NCBI GenBank assembly: GCA_035695825.1
Contig: DASRRH010000022.1
Coordinates: 62,001-126,000 of the forward strand
Source of the DNA: JAKEFM01 sp035695825
GTDB lineage: Bacteria > Planctomycetota > UBA1135 > JAKEFM01
DNA: 64,000 nt
Reading direction: 5' to 3'
The position numbers were made by a program, and so were the translations under genes. The notes below the pieces were generated by a model. It saw only the letters and a program-made list of their open reading frames with translations. It did not search any database and was not told the DNA's origin. Every line of letters starts with the position of its first letter. Position 1 is the first letter of the stretch. Below, piece by piece: positions 33,090 to 41,800 of the stretch.

Positions 33090-35435
33090 ATGCGCCGCCC
33101 GCCCGCCGGCTCCGACGTCGCCCGCCGCGATCCCTCGATCCCTGGACTCGCCGCGCTCCTCGATCCGGAGGGGGCGCGGCGCGCCGTGGGGGAGGCGCTC
33201 CGACGGGAGATCCCCTCCGCGCCGGTCGTCGAGTACGTTCGGTACAAGCCCGGCGTCTCGGCCCTGCTCCTCTGGAGAGCGGAGGTCCCGGGCGGCGGCC
33301 CGGCGCGCGTCTACGCGAAGGCGTACGCGGACGACCGGGCACAGGCCGACGCGGCGAAGGCGGCCGCGCGCCTCGGCGAGGGGGACATGGACCTCTTCAC
33401 GGTCCTCGGCGCGACCCGCGCGGTGGCGTTCGCGTTCCCCTACGACGCGGGGCTTCCGGGGCTCCGGCGCCTGCACCGCGAGGACGGGCTCAAGCGCGCG
33501 CTCGCGCGGGCGCGCCCCGAGAGGTCGGAGGCGGGGTGGCGCCCCAAGGCCCGAGGGACCGCCCTCGAGATCGTCCGGTACAAGCCGGAGAACCGGTGCG
33601 TCTTTCGTCTCGACGCGCGCTGGCGGCGCGACGCCGACGGAAGCGACGAGCGCGAGCCGCTGTTCGGGCGGGCCCTCCCACCGGAACGGGCCCGCCGTTC
33701 GAACGGCGTCCTCGCCGCGTTCGCGCCCCTCGCGGGCGTCCGCATCCCGCGCCTCGCCGGATTCGACGAAGCGACCGGGACGGTCCTCGTCACGGCCCTC
33801 CCGGGGAGGGCGCTCCTCGAGTTCGGGGGCGAGCCCGACGCCTTCGCCGCCGTCGGCCGCGCCCTGGCCGCGCTCCACCGATCGGGCCTGCCCCTTCCCC
33901 CGGCCGAATCGGGGGGAGAGCGGATCGAGCGATTGCGCCGGGAGTGCGCGTCGCTCGGGCGGGCCGGCGAGCCATGGGCGGGGACGGCGCTGCGCCTGCT
34001 CGACCGGATCGGCCCTTCGCTCGGGGAGCAGAGCGCCGTCGTCCACGGAGACTTCCATGCCGAGCAGGTCCTCCTCGAGGGAGGGGAGGTCGGGTTCGTC
34101 GACCTCGACGGGGCGGGGGCGGGGGACCCTTTCCTCGACGTCGGCTCGTTCCTCGGGCACCTCCGGCTGCTCGTGCGCAGCGGAGACCTCACGGAGGATC
34201 AGGCCGGAGGGGGAGCGGAGGCCTTCCTCGAGGGGTACGGGGTCGCCGTCGAGGGGCTCGAGGCGGCCACGACCCTCGCGCTCCTCGACCTCGGCCTCTC
34301 CTCGGTCAGCCGGCTCGAGGCGCGAGCCTCCGAGCGCGTCGCCGGGGTGGTCGACGAGGCCCGCGCGCTCCTCGACCCCCCTCCCCTCGTTCGAGCGGCC
34401 ATTCGCAAGAACGGGACCTGCGAGTACGAGTACGTCCGCCGGACGCCGGCCGGCCCGCGCCGTCGATGGGAGGTCGTGCCTCCGGATCGAGAGCGAGAGG
34501 TCTTCGAGGACCCCGCCTCTGCAGGGCCCATTGGTCTGCGGGTGGCGCTCGAGCCCGCGGCCCTTTCGGTCTTCCTCCCGGAGCGAAGGCCCCGGGGCCC
34601 AAGGATCGCCGTCGAGCGGACGGAGATCCTCTCTCTCCGACCCGGGCGGCGAAGCGTGGTCCGGGCGCACCTCGCGGACGGTTCGACGCTCGTCGTGAGG
34701 GTGTACCCCCCCGGCCATGTCCCGCAGGGTCTCCCCCCGAGCCCCGAAGGGGGCACGCCGCGACTCGCGCGGCGCCTCGGAGAGGTTTCCGACCTCGGCC
34801 TCGTCTTCTTCGAGGATCTTCGGGGCGACTCCCTGTCGGACCGGCTCCGGGGGCCGTCGGCCGAGGCCGACCTGCGGGAGACGGCGCGCGCGCTCCGGGA
34901 GTTCCACGGCGGCCCGCTCCCCGGCAAGCGCAGGGACCTCCAGGGGGAGCTCGGGATCGCCGCGCGCCGGCAGGAGGCCGTGAGCCGCGTCGGGGGGCCC
35001 GCGACCGGAGAGCGCGCCGAGGTGATCGAGCAACTGCGCGCCCTCGCGGCCGGGCTACCCGAGGGCTCCCCGGGTCGGCTGCACGGCGATTTCCACGAGA
35101 AACAGGTCCTCGTCGGGCCCGATGGCATCGCGTTCCTCGACCTCGACGACGCAGCCGGCGGAGACCCGGCGCTCGACGTCGGGAACTTCCTCGCGCATCT
35201 CGAGCTGCGGGAGGCGCAGGGAACCGTCCTCCCGGGCGGGGCCGAGCCGTGGAGGGCGGCCTTCCTCGAGGCGTACGGGACGGCGGGGGAGGCGCTCGAG
35301 GAGCGCATCGCCCTTTTCCGGGGGGTCTCGCTCGTCCGCCTGTCCGCCCTCCACGCGATCCGTCCGGATTCCGCTTCCGTCGTCCTGGATCTCCTCCGGC
35401 GCTCCCGGGAGGCGCTCGATTGCGTTCGGGGCTGA
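33090..35435 (+). CDS. Tandem aminoglycoside-phosphotransferase-type (APH) kinase protein
   Basis: 781 residues with two complete APH/choline-kinase-like halves. The catalytic loop VVHGDFHAEQVL and metal motif VGFVDLDGAGAGDPFLDVG lie at about residues 317-350. The second copy, RLHGDFHEKQVL and IAFLDLDDAAGGDPALDVG, lies at about 661-695. Both have the essential HGDxH and D residues, so both could be active. Each half begins with its own N-terminal lobe (VVEYVRYKPGVSALLLWRA and LSLRPGRRSVVRAHLADGS). Family members phosphorylate small hydroxyl compounds or sugars. Within this operon the substrate is probably a sugar or lipid carrier. Its 3' end overlaps the next gene by 16 bases. Confidence 0.85.
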   Translation: MRRPPAGSDVARRDPSIPGLAALLDPEGARRAVGEALRREIPSAPVVEYVRYKPGVSALLLWRAEVPGGGPARVYAKAYADDRAQADAAKAAARLGEGDMDLFTVLGATRAVAFAFPYDAGLPGLRRLHREDGLKRALARARPERSEAGWRPKARGTALEIVRYKPENRCVFRLDARWRRDADGSDEREPLFGRALPPERARRSNGVLAAFAPLAGVRIPRLAGFDEATGTVLVTALPGRALLEFGGEPDAFAAVGRALAALHRSGLPLPPAESGGERIERLRRECASLGRAGEPWAGTALRLLDRIGPSLGEQSAVVHGDFHAEQVLLEGGEVGFVDLDGAGAGDPFLDVGSFLGHLRLLVRSGDLTEDQAGGGAEAFLEGYGVAVEGLEAATTLALLDLGLSSVSRLEARASERVAGVVDEARALLDPPPLVRAAIRKNGTCEYEYVRRTPAGPRRRWEVVPPDREREVFEDPASAGPIGLRVALEPAALSVFLPERRPRGPRIAVERTEILSLRPGRRSVVRAHLADGSTLVVRVYPPGHVPQGLPPSPEGGTPRLARRLGEVSDLGLVFFEDLRGDSLSDRLRGPSAEADLRETARALREFHGGPLPGKRRDLQGELGIAARRQEAVSRVGGPATGERAEVIEQLRALAAGLPEGSPGRLHGDFHEKQVLVGPDGIAFLDLDDAAGGDPALDVGNFLAHLELREAQGTVLPGGAEPWRAAFLEAYGTAGEALEERIALFRGVSLVRLSALHAIRPDSASVVLDLLRRSREALDCVRG

Positions 35436-37312
35436 CCGTGGTCCTCCTCGCCCAGGTCCTCGCCGTTCGCGCGCCCGCGCAGGAGACGCGGCCGAAGACG
35501 AGCGGCATCCGCGTGGAGGACCTCCTCCCGGGCCACCGCGTGAAGGCGAAGGTCGTGCGGACGGGGGAAGGGCCGATCCGGTCCGACGACCTCGAGCTCC
35601 TCCCGCGCGGGGGCCGCGACTCCGTGCTCGGGCCGGTCGAATCGCTCTCGGGCGACCGGTTCTCGGTCTTCGGCGTGCGCGTCGAGATCGTGCCGGAGAC
35701 CGAGGGGGAGGGGGGCGGACGCTTTCGCCGGGATTCCCTGCACGGGGGGGACTGGGCGAAGGTCGACGGCCGATTCCGGGAGGGGGGGCTCCTGCGTGCG
35801 CGGCGGGTCCGCGCCGAGGAGCCACGGGAGCGAGGCGTGCTCGAGGGGAGGGTCGACGCGGTCGAGCCCGCCGCGGACGGATGGGACCTCCGCATCCTCG
35901 GGACCGAGGTGCGCGTCCCCGCGCGGACGCGCGTCGACGTTCCCGAGGAGCTCGGCGAGACCCCTCTCGAGTCGCTCACCGAAGGGCCTCCCTCCCGAGG
36001 GCGTCGGACGGAGGAGGACTTCGTCCCGGGCACGATCCGGCTGGGGGACTTCGTGACGCTCGGCGGCACGGTCACCGCGAGGGTCGGGCGCGAGGAGGAG
36101 TTCGACCTCGACGCGGGGAACGACCGCGACCGGACGCGACCCTCGCTCCGGATCCGTCTCGAGGCGACCGCCCGCCCCTCCGAGCGCGTCTTCCTCGTCG
36201 CGGGGGTCGAGGACGAGCGCGCATGGACCCTCCGGGACGACGGGGGGGAGGGTCGGAGCCGGACGACGAATCTCCGCGAGACCTTCGTCTTCTTCCGCGA
36301 CGTGCTCGGGAGGGGGATCGACCTCGAAGCGGGCCGGCTCCACTTCAAAGACGACCGCCAGTGGCTCTACGACCGCGACCTCGACGGGGTGCGCGTGACC
36401 CTCGACGGGAAGCCCTGGCTCGCCGAGGCCTCGCTCACGACCGTGGCGTTCGGCGGGAGGGCGACGCGGCCGCTCGTCTCGCTGGGCCCGGTCAACCCGC
36501 TCAACCCCGTGCTCCGGCACGACGAGACGAGCGGCGAGCGGGACGAGGAGACGACGAACGCGATGGCGGTCCTGACGCGCGAGTTCTCCGGGAGGAACGC
36601 GGTGTCGGCCTTCTTCATCGGTCGGTTCGACCGGGGGAAGGAGGACGACTCCCCTCTCTTCGCCGGAGTCCAGGCGCGCCTGCGGCCGGTCGAGGACGTG
36701 CGGGCGTGGGCAGACCTCGCCCTCGCCCGCGGGCGGGACCGGGACGAGCGGATCCGGGGGTCCGGGTTCGACGTCGGGGCGACCTGGGTCCTTCCCCTCC
36801 CCCTCGAGCCCTCCCTCACGGCCGGCTACGCGTTCGGCTCGGGCGGGGACGACGACCCGGCGAACGGGGACTCCGACTTCCGGCAGACCGGCCTCCAGGA
36901 CAACACCGGCCGCTGGAACGGGGTGACGACCTTCGGGCTCTACGGCGAATTGCTCGATCCCGAGCTCTCGAACCTGGGCATCGCCACCGCGGGCCTCGGC
37001 TTCCGGCCGGGGCGGCGGACCTCCCTCGACCTCGTCGCCCACCGCTACGCGCAGCCGCGGCCGGCGCGGTTCCTCCGCGACAGCGGGATCCGCGGAGACC
37101 TCGACGTCGATCCCGTGAACTCCTCGCTCGCCGCGGACCCGGACGGGGTGCACCACGAGATCGGGTGGGAGTACGACGCGATCCTCGGCTGGCGGGAGCT
37201 GCCGAGCTGCGACGTCGAGATCGTCGTCGGGCGGTTCGAGCCGGGCGCGGCCCTGTCCGCCGCGGGGCGCTCGGCGACGTTTCTCAAGCTCGAGGTTCGC
37301 CTGAAGTTCTGA
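35420..37312 (+). CDS. AlgE-like outer-membrane beta-barrel with N-terminal DUF5666-type domains
   Basis: 630 residues from TTG 35420, preferred because a GGGAGG lies 8-9 bases upstream and it yields a signal peptide (LRSGLTVVLLAQVLAVRAPAQ). Residues about 25-220 hold two to three small beta-domains of the DUF5666 kind (VLGPVESLSGDRFSVFGVRV, VLEGRVDAV). The C-terminal 380 residues form an outer-membrane barrel of the alginate-export type, with KDDRQWLYDRDLDGVRV as signature and alternating amphipathic strands ending in the C-terminal Phe of KLEVRLKF. It would be the outer-membrane pore of the exporter operon. Confidence 0.82.
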   Translation: MRSGLTVVLLAQVLAVRAPAQETRPKTSGIRVEDLLPGHRVKAKVVRTGEGPIRSDDLELLPRGGRDSVLGPVESLSGDRFSVFGVRVEIVPETEGEGGGRFRRDSLHGGDWAKVDGRFREGGLLRARRVRAEEPRERGVLEGRVDAVEPAADGWDLRILGTEVRVPARTRVDVPEELGETPLESLTEGPPSRGRRTEEDFVPGTIRLGDFVTLGGTVTARVGREEEFDLDAGNDRDRTRPSLRIRLEATARPSERVFLVAGVEDERAWTLRDDGGEGRSRTTNLRETFVFFRDVLGRGIDLEAGRLHFKDDRQWLYDRDLDGVRVTLDGKPWLAEASLTTVAFGGRATRPLVSLGPVNPLNPVLRHDETSGERDEETTNAMAVLTREFSGRNAVSAFFIGRFDRGKEDDSPLFAGVQARLRPVEDVRAWADLALARGRDRDERIRGSGFDVGATWVLPLPLEPSLTAGYAFGSGGDDDPANGDSDFRQTGLQDNTGRWNGVTTFGLYGELLDPELSNLGIATAGLGFRPGRRTSLDLVAHRYAQPRPARFLRDSGIRGDLDVDPVNSSLAADPDGVHHEIGWEYDAILGWRELPSCDVEIVVGRFEPGAALSAAGRSATFLKLEVRLKF

Positions 37313-37323
37313 AGGAGAAGACC

Positions 37324-38880
37324 ATGCGCCTCCCTCCGCCTCTCGCTCCCCTCCTCCTCCTCGCCCCGTCGGTCGCGGCCCAGGGCACGGGGGTCGTCTC
37401 GGGCCAGTTCGTCGGCCCCACCGGCGTCGGCGTCGCCGGAGCGAACCTCGACTTCTTCTTCGCTTCGACGGGGAACGCACAGAACAACGTCTCGAACGAC
37501 GGGACGGGGGTCGGAGGGATCTTCAACGCCGTCGTCCCGGGGGGCACCTACAACGTTCTCTTCTGGCCGCCGACGTCGACGTCCCTCCTCCCGAAGTGGG
37601 TGAACGGGGTCGCGGTGGTCGCGGGGCTGACGACGAACCTCGGGGTCGTCCAGGCGGCGGCGGGGTCCCTCGTCTCCGCGACCTTCCTGCGGCCCGGCGG
37701 GATCACGCCCGTGCTCGGCGGCCACTTCCACGCCGTCGACGCCGCGACCGGGCAGGAGATGCTGGTCCAGGACCCGGTGACGAACGCCTCGGGCCAGGTC
37801 GAGGCCGTCGTGCCGCCGGGGACCTACGACTTCCGGCTCGATCCGACGCTCGTCCTCGGCCCGTTCCTCGCTCCGTGGCAGAGCCTGGGCGTCCCGGTGG
37901 CCGGAACGACGAGCCTCGGGACGATCACCCTGCTTCCCGGCTTCCTCGTGAGCGCGACGATTCTCGGCAACGGCGCCCCCGTCGCGGACGTCGACGCGGA
38001 CGTCTTCCCGACGGCGGGCGGGCTGAAGCTCTACACGCCCGGGGACAACTCGGACGGCGCGGGATTCGTCGACTTCGTCGTGCCGGCGGGGACGGTCGAC
38101 GTGCGGTTCGACGCGCCCCTCGCGGACGGCCTGGTCACGATCCTGGTCCCCGGGGTCGTCGTCGCCGGGACGACCTCGCTCGGGACCCTCGCGATGCCGC
38201 CGGGCTTCTACCTCTCGGGGGTCGTGACGGCGGTGTTCGGCGGACCTCTCGCGGGGGTCGACGTCGACGTCCGCGACGCCGCGACGAACGCTCTCCTCCC
38301 GACCACGGGCGACGACACGAACGCCGCGGGCGCCTACGTCGTCGTGGTGCCGGCGGGGACGTGGAACGTGCGGTTCACGCCGATCGGGGCGCCCGGGTAC
38401 CAGTCCGTCCTCGCGACGGGGATCCCCGTCGCCGCGGACACGGCGCTCGACGCGAGCCTGCCGACCACGGCCTGCTCCCCCTCCGCCTACGGCGCGCCGA
38501 CGCCCGGGAGCGGGGGCGTCGCGCCGGCTCTCGCGGCGAACAACCCGGCCTTCCCGGGGAACCCCTGGTTCGCACTGCAGGTCTCGGGGGGTCTCGGGGG
38601 GATGCCGGGGCTCGTCGCCATCGGCCTCGGGCCCGCGAGCCTCCCCCTCCTCGGAGGAACCCTGCTCGTGAGCCCGGTCCCTTCCTTCCTCACCCTCCCG
38701 GTCGTCCTCTCGGGGCCGGTCGGCTCGCCCGGGGCGGGACAGGCGGCGCTCCCGATCCCCCTCCCTCCGAGCCCCGTCCTCGTGGGCGGCGTCGTCTTTC
38801 TCCAGGAGGCCAACCTCGACCCGCTCGCCCCGCAGGGAATCGCCTTCTCGAACGGGCTCTCGGTCCCGGTATGCCTCTGA
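37324..38880 (+). CDS. Secreted carboxypeptidase-regulatory-like repeat protein with shared C-terminal module
   Basis: 518 residues from ATG 37324 with an AAGGAG Shine-Dalgarno. Signal peptide LAPLLLLAPSVAAQ. Four transthyretin-like (CarboxypepD_reg) repeats of about 95 residues follow, each ending with a phrase like VVPGGTYNVLFWPP, VVPPGTYDFRLDP, VVPAGTVDVRFDAP or VVPAGTWNVRFTP. Asp-rich strands such as AGVDVDVRDAATN are shared with the protein at 44139, so they are paralogues. The last 140 residues resemble the C-terminal module of 5543 and 17162 (GGVVFLQEANLDP). Eleven bases after the barrel gene and probably transcribed with it. It ends 15 bases from the convergent kinase/sigma-54 activator. 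Confidence 0.8.
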   Translation: MRLPPPLAPLLLLAPSVAAQGTGVVSGQFVGPTGVGVAGANLDFFFASTGNAQNNVSNDGTGVGGIFNAVVPGGTYNVLFWPPTSTSLLPKWVNGVAVVAGLTTNLGVVQAAAGSLVSATFLRPGGITPVLGGHFHAVDAATGQEMLVQDPVTNASGQVEAVVPPGTYDFRLDPTLVLGPFLAPWQSLGVPVAGTTSLGTITLLPGFLVSATILGNGAPVADVDADVFPTAGGLKLYTPGDNSDGAGFVDFVVPAGTVDVRFDAPLADGLVTILVPGVVVAGTTSLGTLAMPPGFYLSGVVTAVFGGPLAGVDVDVRDAATNALLPTTGDDTNAAGAYVVVVPAGTWNVRFTPIGAPGYQSVLATGIPVAADTALDASLPTTACSPSAYGAPTPGSGGVAPALAANNPAFPGNPWFALQVSGGLGGMPGLVAIGLGPASLPLLGGTLLVSPVPSFLTLPVVLSGPVGSPGAGQAALPIPLPPSPVLVGGVVFLQEANLDPLAPQGIAFSNGLSVPVCL

Positions 38881-38895
38881 CCCTCCCCCGGCTCG

Positions 38896-41800
38896 TCAGC
38901 CGGAGATCCCGTACTTCTTGATCTTCGCGTAGATCGTCGCGCGCGCGATCCCGAGCCGCCGCGCGGCCGCGTCCTTGTCGCCGCGGCACTCCCGGAGCGC
39001 GAGGGCGATCGCCTCGGCCTCGAGCTCCTTCATCGTCTTCACCGCGACGAGCGCCTTCCCCTCCGCGGGGGGCGCGAACGCCGGCGCGGAGAGGAGGGAG
39101 GGATCCTCGATCGCGTCGCCCGAAAGGAAGAAGAGGCGGGCGACCTCGTTCTCGAGCTCCCGCACGTTGCCGGGCCAGGCGCGGCGCGCCAGGGCGCGCC
39201 GGACTTCGGAAGCCATGGTCTTCGAGGCGCCGTGGCGGGCGTTGAGTCGCTCGAGGAAGGCCTCGACCAGCGCGGGGAGATCCTCGGCGCGGTCGGCGAG
39301 GGAGGGGACCCGGATCGAGACGCCGCGGAGCCGGTAGTAGAGGTCTTCCCGGAAGTTGCCGCCGGAGATCTCCCGTCCGAGGTCGCGGTTCGTCGCCGCG
39401 AGGACGCGGACGTCGGCCCGCCTCGGCTCCCGGCCTCCGACCGGCCGGAACTCCCCTTCCTCCAGGGCGCGCAGCAGCTTCGCCTGGAGCCCGACGGGCA
39501 TTTCGCCGATCTCGTCGAGGAAGAGCGTCCCTCCGTCCGCCGCCTCGAGGAGGCCCGGCCGGTCGCGGTCCGCCCCCGTGAAGGCCCCGCGGACGCTGCC
39601 GAAGAACTCGCTCTCGAGGAGGTTCTCCGGGACGGCCGCGCAGTTGATGGTGACGAAGGGGCGTGCGGCGCGCCGGCTGCGCCGGTGGATCTCGCGGGCG
39701 AAGAGGTCCTTGCCCGTTCCGGACTCCCCCTCGAGGAGGATCGAGAGGTCGGTCGGGGCGACGCGGGCGAGCGTGTCGAGGACGGCGAGCATCGGGGCGC
39801 TGCGGGCGACGAGGGCGGGGGCGTCGCGCGAGGCGCGCTCCACCGTCCGGTCCGACTCGGCGGCCCGCAGCGCGACCTCCTGCTCCCGCAGTCTCCCGCG
39901 CAGCTGCTCGTGCAGCCGTTCCAACTCCTCCCGCCCCCGCACGGCGGCGAGGGCGAGCGCCGCCTGGTCGGCGAGCGCCTCGAGCATGTCGAGGGTCCGC
40001 TCCGTGAAGACCCCCTCCCGGATCGGGTTGTCGACGTAGAGGGCTCCGTCGACCTCCCCCCCCGTCCGGAAGGGGACGCAGGCGACGGAGCGCAGGTCGA
40101 GGTCGGCCACGCTCCGGAGGTCCCCGAATCGCTCGTCGGCGCGCGCGTTCGTCGTGAGGACGGGCTTCCCGTCGCGGACGGCGCGGTGGACGATCGAGTG
40201 GGAGATCTCGCGGGCGGGGCCCGGGATCGGCCCGCGGTCGAGGGAGGTCGCCCCCTCGAACTCGATCGCGTTCCCGCGGAGGAGGAGGAGGAAACCGCGC
40301 CGGGCGTTCGCGAGCGCGACCGCGGACTCGAGGATGAAGCGGAGGAGGTCGTCCCGGGAGGCTCCGCCGATCAGGCGCTTGTTGATGGCGAGGATCGTGC
40401 GCATCGCATCGAGGGAGAAGCCGGGAACGGCGGGCTCGGCGGCCCCCGCCTCCCGTCGCTCGGAGGCGGCGAGCCGCCGGTCGAGCTCGCCGCCGAGCAG
40501 GACGAGGCGGGAGGAGCGGGCGAGGCCCAGAGCCGCGGCCGCCTCCTCGAACTCGTGAAGCCGCTCGCGGAAAGCGGCCCGCTCCCCTCCTTCCTCGCGC
40601 AGGCAGGCCGCCGCGGCGGCCGCGCGGGCGCGGATCCCGAGCGCGCCGGCGCGCTCGGCTCGGTCCGCCGCGCGCTCGAAGGCCTCCCGTGCGCGGTTGC
40701 GGTCTCCCGCGAGCTCGCGCGCGAGTCCGTCGAGGAGGTCGAGCTCCCCGGTCGCCTCGACGGGGGTGGAGCGCAGGGAGGCGATCCGCTCCCGTGCGAG
40801 GTCCGCGTCGCCCCGGGCGAGAGCGACGCGGATCGCCGCCCGGGTCAGGTTCGTCCGGGCGCGCGCGTCGGCGAGCCCGGGATGATCCTCCTCGAACCGG
40901 AGGAGGCGGGCGGCCGCCTCCTCGGGGAAACCCGAGGCGACGTCGAGCAGGGCGAGGCCGATCTCCCCCTCGAGGCGCTCGGGTTGGATCTCCGCGCAGG
41001 CAGGCAGGGAGAGGGCGGCGCGGAAGGACTCCCGCGCCTCCGCGGGGCGGTCGAGCGCGAGGAGGGCCTCGCCCCGTCGAACGAGGACCGTCGCCGTCTC
41101 CTTGGGATGAAGCGCCGGGCGGAAGGCGGGCGCGGCGGCGTCGAGGAGGGCGAGCGCCCGCGCCGGATCCCCTCGCTCGAGCTCGAGGATCCCGAGGCTC
41201 GCCCGAGAGGAGGCGGCGGCGTAGGAGTCCCCGAGCGCATCCCGAAGGGCGAGGGCGTCGCGCAAGGCCTCGCGCGCCTCCGGGAGGAGGCCGAGGTCCT
41301 TCAAGGCGACGCCGAGGTTGTGGGCCGCGACGGCCGTCAGGACGAAGCGTCCCGCGCGCCCGTAGCGCGAGCGGGCCTCGCGCAGCGCCTCGATGGCCGC
41401 GCGCGTCTCCCCCGCGCGCCGATAGGCGACGGCGAGGTTGACCAAGGCCTGGGCCGTTCCGACCTCGTCCCCCGCCTCCCGAAGCCGCGCGGCGGTCTTC
41501 TCGAGGATCTCGCGGGCTCCGCCGATGTCGCCGCGCCGAACCCGCGCGGCCCCGATCGCGATGCGCAGGCGCTCCTTCTCCAATCCCGAGACGGCGCCCG
41601 CGGCCTCCTCGAGCACGCGCTCGGCCTCGTCGAACGCCCCGCGTTGGAAGTGGACGAACGATTCGGCGCGCGCGCGCCGGGCCCGCTCGGGGAGGGACGG
41701 GGACGGGAGGGCACTGCGGGCCTCCCGGAGGGCCTCGAGGGCTTCCTCGGCCCGGCCGAGGAGGGCCTTCGCCTCCCCGAGGGCGCGGGCCGCGGTCGCG

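Noticed and set aside
30188..35419. Very long plus-strand frame upstream of the AlgE-like gene
   Set aside because: Only the part from 35420 encodes a signal peptide and barrel. The rest is out of frame with three well-supported genes and is Arg/Ser/Pro-rich.
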